Source: SIG440 sp045592585
Lineage (GTDB): Bacteria > Bacillota > Clostridia > Monoglobales > Monoglobaceae
Assembly (NCBI GenBank): GCA_045592585.1
Contig: JAZNVB010000026.1
Location: 1-64,000 of the forward strand
Direction: 5' to 3'
DNA length: 64,000 nucleotides
Position numbers and translations under genes: made by a program. Each line of letters starts with the position of its first letter. Positions within the stretch are counted from its first letter, which is position 1. Shown here piece by piece: positions 39,249 to 46,355 of the stretch. The notes below the pieces were generated by a model. The model saw only the letters and a list, made by a program, of their open reading frames with translations, ran no database searches and had not been told where the DNA came from.

Positions 39249-39991
39249 TGGCTGAATTGCGAGTTGATATTTTAACACTGTTTCCAGAAATGTTTGATGC
39301 AGTTTTAAATAATTCCATAATCGGCAGAGCTGTGGAAAACGGTATCTTGGAGATAAACTGTGTGCAAATAAGGGATTTTGCCTTTAACAAGCACAGGCAG
39401 GTTGATGATTACCCCTACGGCGGCGGTCAGGGAATGGTTATGCAGGCAGAACCCATTTACCTTGCATATATGAGCGTTTGTGAAGGGCTTGACCATAAAC
39501 CTTTGACTATTTATATGTCGCCTCAGGGCAAAACCTTCAGACAGTCAACTGCAAAAAAACTGGCAAAGAAAAAGCATATGGTGATTCTTTGCGGTCATTA
39601 CGAGGGCGTTGACCAGAGAATACTTGACGAAATAGTAGACGTCGAAATTTCAATGGGCGATTTTGTGCTTACCGGCGGCGAGATTGCTGCTATGGCGGTG
39701 GTTGATGCAACTGCAAGAATGATTCCCGGGGTGCTTGCCTGCGAGGAAGCCTTTGCGGATGAATCGCATTTTTCGGGGCTGCTTGAATATCCACAGTATA
39801 CCCGCCCGGCAGAGTGGCACGGCAAGACGGTGCCTGAGGTGCTGATGAATGGCAATCACAAGCTGATACAGGATTGGAAACGCAGAGCCGCTATTGAAAA
39901 TACTTACCGCAAACGTCGGGGAATGCTGTCAAAGGCAAACCTTGACAAGAAGGATATGAAAATATTGCAACAAATTAAAGAACAACAGTGA
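39248..39991 (+). CDS. trmD: tRNA (guanine-N1-)-methyltransferase TrmD
   Basis: A 247-residue SPOUT methyltransferase that makes m1G37 in tRNA. It has DILTLFPEMFDAVLNNSIIGRA near the start, VDDYPYGGGQGMVMQ, the SAM-binding knot LCGHYEGVDQRI and SMGDFVLTGGEIAA, and PQYTRPAEWHGKTVPEVLMNGNH. Coupled to rimM (TGATG overlap). An rplS gene, often next, is absent. Confidence 0.97.
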   Translation: MAELRVDILTLFPEMFDAVLNNSIIGRAVENGILEINCVQIRDFAFNKHRQVDDYPYGGGQGMVMQAEPIYLAYMSVCEGLDHKPLTIYMSPQGKTFRQSTAKKLAKKKHMVILCGHYEGVDQRILDEIVDVEISMGDFVLTGGEIAAMAVVDATARMIPGVLACEEAFADESHFSGLLEYPQYTRPAEWHGKTVPEVLMNGNHKLIQDWKRRAAIENTYRKRRGMLSKANLDKKDMKILQQIKEQQ

Positions 39992-40087
39992 GTATTTTGC
40001 TGAAAATTTTAATAATTTGTTGTTTTTTGATAAATATTATGTTATAATAAATTGTTAAGATTGATTTGGACAGACAAGGAGCTTTAT

Positions 40088-41056
40088 ATGGACATTTTTT
40101 TTCTTACACTTAAGCAGATGGTGATGATGTTTCTATTTATTCTTGCGGGATTTGTCCTCAGAAAAAAGATGATATTGGCTGACAATGCAGGGACTATAAT
40201 GGCAAGGCTGGAAACTTATATTTTCACTCCGGCTCTTTCACTTTTCACCATGATTACAAAGTGCAATGTCAGGACTTTTGCAGAAAATTACACACTGATA
40301 TTGTGGGGATTTGTAATTGTAATTGCAGCAATTGCACTTGCATATCCATTATCTGCAATGTTTGTAAGAAAATCTCACCAAACCCCGGAGAAGATGTACC
40401 GGAGAAATATATATAAATATGCAATGACCTTTGGCAATTATGGATTTATGGGAAATTTCCTCATTCTTGGAGTATGGGGAAATGAAATGTTTTATAAGTA
40501 TTCTATGTTTGTTTTCCTTGTTGGAATTTTATGCAGCAGTTGGGGCTTATACATACTTATCCCTAAAGACCATAATGCAGGTCTTGCGGCAAATCTGAAA
40601 AAAGGTCTTTTAACACCGCCTATACTGGCTCTTGTTTGCGGTATGGCAATTGGTCTTGCGGGGCTGAGTAAATATATTCCGGATTTTGTAATAACAGCCT
40701 TTGATAATGCAGGAAAGTGCCAGGGCCCTGTTGCAATGTTGCTTGCCGGCTTTGTAATCGGCGGCTATGACCTGAAAAAGCTCTTATTTAATAAAAAGGT
40801 ATATGCGGCATCGCTTTTGAGGCTTATAATTATACCCGCAGTTATGATGCTGGTGCTGAAAGTTCTTGGCACAAGTGATGAAATTATGACTCTTGCGTTG
40901 ATTTGTTTTGCGACACCTCTTGGTCTTAACACCATAGTTTATCCCGCAGCATACGGAGGGGAAACACAAACCGGTGCATCTATGACAATGATTTCGACCA
41001 CCCTTTCGTTAATTACATTGCCGTTGATGTATCTGGTATTTATTGTATGGTTATAA
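40088..41056 (+). CDS. AEC (auxin efflux carrier) family transporter
   Basis: A 322-residue membrane protein with about ten hydrophobic segments, of the AEC family, whose bacterial members carry malate, malonate or other organic acids. Segments such as MFLFILAGFVLRKKMIL, ETYIFTPALSLFTMI and TFGNYGFMGNFLIL are typical. ATG 40088 follows AAGGAG; the in-frame ATG 36 nt upstream has no SD. A promoter with TATAAT at 40040-40046 lies upstream. Substrate unknown. Confidence 0.85.
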   Translation: MDIFFLTLKQMVMMFLFILAGFVLRKKMILADNAGTIMARLETYIFTPALSLFTMITKCNVRTFAENYTLILWGFVIVIAAIALAYPLSAMFVRKSHQTPEKMYRRNIYKYAMTFGNYGFMGNFLILGVWGNEMFYKYSMFVFLVGILCSSWGLYILIPKDHNAGLAANLKKGLLTPPILALVCGMAIGLAGLSKYIPDFVITAFDNAGKCQGPVAMLLAGFVIGGYDLKKLLFNKKVYAASLLRLIIIPAVMMLVLKVLGTSDEIMTLALICFATPLGLNTIVYPAAYGGETQTGASMTMISTTLSLITLPLMYLVFIVWL

Positions 41057-41091
41057 AAAAGTGTTTTGATTAAAGCACATCAACTCCCCTG

Positions 41092-41109
41092 CCCCTCACT
41101 CTTGAGGGG
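41092..41109 (+). other. Small GC-rich hairpin in the 41057-41201 gap
   Basis: CCCCTCA (41092-41098) pairs with TGAGGGG (41103-41109) around CTCT. No T-run follows. The rest of the gap is AT-rich leader before the zinc-ribbon gene. Confidence 0.35.
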
Positions 41110-41201
41110 ATTAAGGTACACTTTATTTGTAATATAGGAAATTACGGAAATCGGAACGATTTAGTCGTTTTATATATTAAAGAAAAACGGAGGAAAATTT
41201 G

Positions 41202-43271
41202 ATGAAATGTTTAGAATGTGGAGCAGATATCTATGATGGTATCAAAAAGTGCCCATACTGCAAAAATTTGACTCAAAGCGCAACCGAGGACGAAAAATTC
41301 AGGAATTTTGACTTTAAGTATACAATTACATCTGACGAGCAGGTGAAAAAACTGCGCAGTTCAGTTATGGGTAACTCAAAGAAACCCAAGAAAAAGAACG
41401 TTATCGAAAAGTTCTTTGCTGACCGCCGTGCTGCAAAACGTGCGGCTCGTCGTGCTGCACGGAGAAGTGCAAGAATTGTTGCACAGATGAACCCTGATAC
41501 CGCCGGCACGGAGGCAAAGGTTGCGGTTAACAATGCAAAGAACGTTACCCGTGTAAAAAAGGCTGACAAGAGCCCAAAGACACCAAAAACCTTCAAATTC
41601 AAAAAATTTGATTTCAAGGGATTCAAGGCTTTGGACAAAAAGGCTAAAAGCGTAGGAGCTATTGCTGCAGCCTTGGTTGTATTTATCTGCGTTATCGCAG
41701 CGGTTATTGGGTTGTTTGCAAACAAGGATAAAGCTGTTCAGTCTTATACCTATGTGACCGACAACTCTATGTACATGGTGTATAAGGGCAAAAATACTCT
41801 TATTTCCGAAAATGTTCTGAACGAGAATTACATCTGGAAGCTTAGTGAAAACGGTCAGCCCGGTGCTGCAGAACTTGCGGCAAAGAAAGCAGGACTTGTA
41901 AAAACTACCAAGGACAACACTGTTTCGTACTTTTTTGAGGAGTATGACCCTGAAACAAATAGCGGCAAGCTTTGCATGATTAAAAAGGGTAATTCAAAAA
42001 AAATAAAAAAGATTGCTGATGAGGTACATAATTCTTTGGTTATGACCGAGAACGGTGAAGGCATACTTTATCTGCAGACCGCCGATAAAAACGGCGATAA
42101 GGGAGTTTTGCATTACTGGGAAACCGGTATGAAGGAACCCTACAAAATTGCGACAGACATTGACCACGGTACCTTTGAATTTGCGGATAACGGCGGATAT
42201 GCAATCTTCTTGCAGAATCTGATCCGTACTGAGATGAGTGGCGACCTTTATGCAAAGAACCTTAAAAAACTTAAGGAAGAAAAGGTCAAGCTTGATTCTG
42301 ATGTTTGCAAGCTGTTTGGCACAAGTCAGGATGGACAGTCGCATCTTTATGCAAAAGAATATGACCCCGAGGATGGTACGTTCTATGTAACGGCAATCAA
42401 TAAAAAGAACCGCAAACTCCAGCTTGGTACAAAAACAAAGAAAAATCCCTTTATCCAGAAAAAGAAGAACTTTATCTATGTTCTGGGCTTAGAAGAAGAC
42501 GGCACAAACACTTTATATAATGTGGATGTCAATAACGGCAAGAGAGAGGAAATTTCATCAGGCGTAAGCAACATTCTTATGACGTCAAAGGACGAAAAGA
42601 TTGTTATATATGACAAGGTGTATTCCGGCAAGGTGGCAGCTTATTATGCATACACACGTGGAAAACGTCCTGAAAAGATTGCGGATAATGTTGTTGTTGA
42701 TTATAATGTGGTTGCAAATAAACCTCAGATGTCTGCAAGCCTTGATGGCAGCAAAGTTTTGTATATCTCAGAATTTGAAACATTTAAGGGTGGTGGCACT
42801 CTTAACCTGACAGAATATAAAAAGGGTAAAAAAGTTCTGGAGAAGCAGATTGCAGAGGATGTTTATGCATGCTTCCGTGCCCAGGATGATAAATTTATAT
42901 TCCTGAAGGATTACAGCAATTCCCGAAAGGTTTGTGACGTGTACCTTCTCGAAGGTGACGAAATGACACTTCTTAAGAAGGAAGTTTCACCGCAGATGTT
43001 TGGAGTAACAAAAACAGGAGATACTATATATTATATTTCAAACTATAATACTGAGGCGGCTTATGGCACTCTTGAAAGAATGGACCTTGACGGAAACGTT
43101 CAGGAACTTGCTTCAGAGGTATGTGGCTTTGATATAACCGCACTTGAGGATGTAATGTTCTATAAGAACCGCAACGTCGATGATGGCAGTTTTGAACTGT
43201 ATCTTATCAAAAAGGGTAAGAACGTTTGGGAGCTTGTAAACAAAGGCGTTGATCAGATGCTTACTTTTTAA
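41202..43271 (+). CDS. Zinc-ribbon, single-pass membrane protein with propeller-like extracellular part
   Basis: A 689-residue protein that I do not recognise as a named family. Residues 1-25 hold a zinc ribbon (CLECGADIYDGIKKCPYC). Residues 60-140 are strongly basic with a repetitive Arg/Ala segment (RRAAKRAARRAARRSAR) and Lys-rich stretches. One transmembrane helix lies at about 150-175 (AIAAALVVFICVIAAVIGLF). The remaining 500 residues are beta-rich with repeated NxLY/YD-GK style strands, consistent with a WD40/DPP-like beta-propeller outside the cell. ATG 41202 lies 8 nt after GGAGG. It might sense or bind something at the envelope. Confidence 0.6.
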   Translation: MKCLECGADIYDGIKKCPYCKNLTQSATEDEKFRNFDFKYTITSDEQVKKLRSSVMGNSKKPKKKNVIEKFFADRRAAKRAARRAARRSARIVAQMNPDTAGTEAKVAVNNAKNVTRVKKADKSPKTPKTFKFKKFDFKGFKALDKKAKSVGAIAAALVVFICVIAAVIGLFANKDKAVQSYTYVTDNSMYMVYKGKNTLISENVLNENYIWKLSENGQPGAAELAAKKAGLVKTTKDNTVSYFFEEYDPETNSGKLCMIKKGNSKKIKKIADEVHNSLVMTENGEGILYLQTADKNGDKGVLHYWETGMKEPYKIATDIDHGTFEFADNGGYAIFLQNLIRTEMSGDLYAKNLKKLKEEKVKLDSDVCKLFGTSQDGQSHLYAKEYDPEDGTFYVTAINKKNRKLQLGTKTKKNPFIQKKKNFIYVLGLEEDGTNTLYNVDVNNGKREEISSGVSNILMTSKDEKIVIYDKVYSGKVAAYYAYTRGKRPEKIADNVVVDYNVVANKPQMSASLDGSKVLYISEFETFKGGGTLNLTEYKKGKKVLEKQIAEDVYACFRAQDDKFIFLKDYSNSRKVCDVYLLEGDEMTLLKKEVSPQMFGVTKTGDTIYYISNYNTEAAYGTLERMDLDGNVQELASEVCGFDITALEDVMFYKNRNVDDGSFELYLIKKGKNVWELVNKGVDQMLTF

Positions 43272-43354
43272 GCAACCGAAGAATGCTGTGTTAAAAATAT
43301 CAGTCTTAAGGCTTAAGGGAGAAAATCTCCTTATAGCATAAGGGAGGAAACACC

Positions 43355-43963
43355 TTGAGAATAGGAATTTTTGGAGGAACCTTCAATCCTCCCCACATAG
43401 GGCATATGCTTCTTGCCCGCGAGGCAATGGAAAAGGCGGCCCTTGACAGATTGGTTTTTATGCCCTGTGCAAATCCGCCACACAAACCGAATTTGGTTAT
43501 TCCCGACGGTGAGCACAGACTTAACATGGTAAGGCTTTCAATAGAAGGTTTTCCCGGATTTGAGGTTTCGGATATGGAGGTTGACGCAGGCGGAAAGAGT
43601 TACACAGCAAAGACTCTTGAACGTTTGCAGACAGAATATCCAAACGACCGTCTTTGTTTTATTGTTGGGGCAGATTCCCTTTGCGAGATGGAAAGTTGGT
43701 TTTGCCCTGCAGAAATATTTAAACGTGCCGAGATTGTGGCGGCTATAAGAGGCGGAATAAAGGAAAATCAGCTTAACATGGCAATAGATTTTTTTGCCCA
43801 GAAGTATGACGCAAAGATTACCAAAATACAGATGAATGCCATTGAAATGTCATCATCGGATATAAGAAACCGTATAATGATGGGCAAAAGCATTAAATAT
43901 ATGGTGTGTGACAGTGTAATTGATTATATCGAAAAAAATCGGATTTACGAAGGATGCAATTAG
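43355..43963 (+). CDS. nadD: Nicotinate-nucleotide adenylyltransferase
   Basis: A 202-residue enzyme making deamido-NAD from nicotinate mononucleotide and ATP. It has IGIFGGTFNPPHIGHMLLA with the (H/T)xGH nucleotidyltransferase motif, FMPCANPPHKP, FIVGADSLCEMESWF, and the C-terminal MSSSDIRNRI motif. Start is TTG at 43355, with AGGGAGG at 8-nt spacing. It overlaps yqeK, and the NAD+ synthase gene is in the same region (49364). Confidence 0.95.
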   Translation: MRIGIFGGTFNPPHIGHMLLAREAMEKAALDRLVFMPCANPPHKPNLVIPDGEHRLNMVRLSIEGFPGFEVSDMEVDAGGKSYTAKTLERLQTEYPNDRLCFIVGADSLCEMESWFCPAEIFKRAEIVAAIRGGIKENQLNMAIDFFAQKYDAKITKIQMNAIEMSSSDIRNRIMMGKSIKYMVCDSVIDYIEKNRIYEGCN

Positions 43964-44547
43964 GATTTATGCAAAAGGCTGACAGAATAAAAGAATATGC
44001 CAAAACAGTTTTAAGCGAGAAGCGTTTTGCTCATACCGTGAATGTTGCGGAGGAGGCAAGGCGCATTGCTGTGCTTTGGGGCGCAGATGCGGACAAAGCA
44101 TATCTTGCAGGCATTATTCACGATATTGCAAAGGAAGTTCCCAAAAGTCAGGCACTTGAAGCTTTGACAAGGTATGGCTACAACCCCGACGAAACGGAAA
44201 GACTAAATCCCGAACTTTTGCACGGCAAGCTGGCGGCATATATTGCGAAAGATAAGTTTGGTATTGATGACGAAGAGGTCTTGTCTGCTGTGGCATATCA
44301 CACCACGGGTCGTCCGGCAATGTCGTTGCTTGAAAAGATTATCTATGTGGCAGATTTCACCGAGCCGGGCAGATGCTATCCTGAGGCAGATGAAATACGC
44401 AGACTTGCAGACCAAAACCTTGACAAAGCGGTGCTATATCAGGCAGATATGGTTATAAAGTTTATCGTTGACAAAGGTCGGCCGCTTCATGTTGATACTG
44501 TAAACACAAGAAATTATTTTTTGATGAAATTAAAAGAGGAATTGTAG
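43954..44547 (+). CDS. yqeK: YqeK family HD-domain phosphohydrolase
   Basis: A 197-residue HD-domain protein of the YqeK type, hydrolysing bis(5'-nucleosyl)-tetraphosphates such as Ap4A. The HD site is seen in RFAHTVNVAEEARRIA, LAGIIHDIAKEVP, LLHGKLAAYIA and VAYHTTGRPAMS...IIYVADFTEPGR. The ATG at 43954 overlaps nadD by 10 nt; ATG 43969 with AGGA upstream is an alternative. The gene order nadD-yqeK-lcp-rsfS-leuS is common in Bacillota. Confidence 0.92.
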   Translation: MQLGFMQKADRIKEYAKTVLSEKRFAHTVNVAEEARRIAVLWGADADKAYLAGIIHDIAKEVPKSQALEALTRYGYNPDETERLNPELLHGKLAAYIAKDKFGIDDEEVLSAVAYHTTGRPAMSLLEKIIYVADFTEPGRCYPEADEIRRLADQNLDKAVLYQADMVIKFIVDKGRPLHVDTVNTRNYFLMKLKEEL

Positions 44548-44548
44548 A

Positions 44549-45781
44549 ATGAGGGTAAAATCTCCGTTTAGACTGTTTGTTGCAATACTTGTTTTACTTA
44601 TAGTGCTGTATGTGGGCTTTCAGGGGGCGGTTTCGCTTATTACGGGACAGCCTATGAAGTTTGGGTTCAGTTCGTGGACGTCCCATGGCGAGCAGGTGCA
44701 GGATTTTGTTGTTGCCGGTGTTGATGAGGAAGGCTATCGAACAGACCTGATACTCTTTTGCAGATATAATATGGCAGATGACTCCATAAATGTTTTGCAA
44801 ATTCCACGTGATACCAGAATTGAAAATGAAAGAAATGATAAAAAAATCAACTCGGCTTACGGAAGCCCTGAAAAAGAACAGACTCTATTTGATGAGATAG
44901 AGAGTGTTATAGGAATCCGTCCCGAAAAATCGGTAATTGTAAGCTTTAAAGCATTTCGTGAAATAATAGATGCAATCGGCGGTGTTGAAATTGATGTTCC
45001 AATAAGAATGTACTATCACGACCCCTTTCAAAATCTGAATATTGACTTATATCCGGGCGTACAGTTGCTGGATGGAAAACGTGCCGAGATGTTTATGAGG
45101 TTTCGCCAGAATGATGATGGCAGTGGCTATCCAAACGGCGATATTGACCGCATAGCAGCGCAAAAAGTCTTTTATCAGGCGGCGTTCAGCAAGCTCCTCA
45201 GCGGTAGTACAATCCTTAAGGCACCTAAAATTATAGGTGTTTTGACTCAAAATATAAAAACAGATTTCACGGTAGGTGAAATGGCGAACTATATGGGCAG
45301 ACTCCCCCGATTCAGTATGGACAAGGTTAAAATTCATACACTTCCTGGCGAGGGTGGTTACGATAACAATGGCGTTTCGTACTTTTTCCATGACAAAGAA
45401 GCGACTATGACGTTAATAAAAGAGCACTTCACTCCGCAAGAGGGTGTGGTGGAGAGCGAAATAAAGGGTTCGTTAAAAAATCGCTTTATTAAGGTTCGGA
45501 TTATTGATGCAACAGGTCTTGACCCTGAAACTGCCGATATAATGGCGGTGGTTAAGAAAACCCTTACCGACTGTGGCTTTAATGTTGTTGCAACCGAGAG
45601 GAGTGACAGAATTTCAGACACCTCGGTGATAATAAGCCACAACAAAAAACGTGCAGCGGTTGATGTTCAAAAGGTTTACCAGAGTGTTCCTGTCAGAGAC
45701 AGCATTGAGGAACACCTTACTGACGATGAGGGTAAAAAGGCAGATGTTACTATCAAAATGGGTACAGATTTTGTGTTTTAA
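44549..45781 (+). CDS. LytR-CpsA-Psr family cell-wall ligase
   Basis: A 410-residue protein with a short cytoplasmic start, one transmembrane helix (about 8-28), a catalytic LCP domain (VVAGVDEEGYRTDLILFCRYN, INVLQIPRDTRIE, GGVEIDVPIRMYY, FMRFRQNDDGSGYPNGDIDRIAAQ) with the Arg residues that bind the lipid phosphate, and a C-terminal LytR_C-type domain (about 310-410). It attaches teichoic acids or polysaccharides to peptidoglycan. Start ATG is 1 nt after the yqeK stop. Its stop is followed by AGGATAGGAG and element copy E. Confidence 0.92.
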   Translation: MRVKSPFRLFVAILVLLIVLYVGFQGAVSLITGQPMKFGFSSWTSHGEQVQDFVVAGVDEEGYRTDLILFCRYNMADDSINVLQIPRDTRIENERNDKKINSAYGSPEKEQTLFDEIESVIGIRPEKSVIVSFKAFREIIDAIGGVEIDVPIRMYYHDPFQNLNIDLYPGVQLLDGKRAEMFMRFRQNDDGSGYPNGDIDRIAAQKVFYQAAFSKLLSGSTILKAPKIIGVLTQNIKTDFTVGEMANYMGRLPRFSMDKVKIHTLPGEGGYDNNGVSYFFHDKEATMTLIKEHFTPQEGVVESEIKGSLKNRFIKVRIIDATGLDPETADIMAVVKKTLTDCGFNVVATERSDRISDTSVIISHNKKRAAVDVQKVYQSVPVRDSIEEHLTDDEGKKADVTIKMGTDFVF

Positions 45782-45795
45782 AGGATAGGAGATAT

Positions 45796-45965
45796 AACGT
45801 GAAAAATCACGTTAATCACTATATTTAAATTGCACCGTCGAAATTTTCGCACAAAGTGCGAAACGACGATGTGCGTAATCTCCATTTCACGTCTTATCTC
45901 GCCCACGGATAAGAGACAGGGGATTTAAAATATAATCATTTGTGGGCGGAAAGACTATGGAGATT
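45796..45965 (+). repeat. Dispersed SD-to-start element, copy E (type I)
   Basis: A copy of about 170 nt after AGGAG. P1 is TAACGTGA (45795-45802) / TCACGTTA (45807-45814). P2 is GCAC+CGTCG (45832-45840) / CGACG-AT-GTGC (45864-45874). P3 is AATCTCCAT (45877-45885) / ATGGAGATT (45957-45965), plus GTCTT (45891-45895) / AAGAC (45951-45955) and GCCCAC (45901-45906) / GTGGGC (45942-45947). The alternative hairpin is TCTTATC (45892-45898) / GATAAGA (45908-45914). A 9-codon frame MKNHVNHYI runs 45799-45828. Confidence 0.88.
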
Positions 45966-45968
45966 AAT

Positions 45969-46331
45969 ATGAGTTGTGAAAATAATTATGTAAATACGGC
46001 GGTTAAAGCAATAGACAGCAAAAAAGGCAAGGAGATAACTGTTCTCAGCCTTAGCGAGCTTACCACATTGACAAGTTATTTTGTTATTGCAACCGGCGGC
46101 TCAAACAAAAATGTTCAGGCAATCTGTGACGAGGTTGAGGAAAAGATGCGTGATGCCGGGGCAAAGCTCTGGAACAAAGAGGGCTATGACAGCGGCGAAT
46201 GGATACTGCTTAACTATGATGATGTTATGGTGCATATCTTCCAAAGTGAAACCCGCGAATTTTACAAGCTTGAACACATCTGGAAGGATGCGCCCTCAGT
46301 GGATGTTGATGATTTAATTCAGGAAGACTAA
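45969..46331 (+). CDS. rsfS: Ribosome silencing factor RsfS
   Basis: A 120-residue protein that binds L14 and prevents 30S-50S joining in starved cells. It has VNTAVKAIDSKKGKEITVLSL, TSYFVIATGGSNKNVQAICDEVEEKM, and WILLNYDDVMVHIFQSETREFYKLEHIW. ATG 45969 is used because upstream in-frame residues come from element copy E, which also supplies the SD GGAG. In other Bacillota rsfS follows yqeK or lcp directly. Confidence 0.93.
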   Translation: MSCENNYVNTAVKAIDSKKGKEITVLSLSELTTLTSYFVIATGGSNKNVQAICDEVEEKMRDAGAKLWNKEGYDSGEWILLNYDDVMVHIFQSETREFYKLEHIWKDAPSVDVDDLIQED

Positions 46332-46355
46332 TAAAACCGAAAGGATTGATTATAA

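Noticed and set aside
160..45965. Element considered as a group II or group I intron remnant
   Set aside because: No domain V-like hairpin, no intron-encoded protein, no splice consensus; insertion is outside coding sequence and 160-177 nt long.
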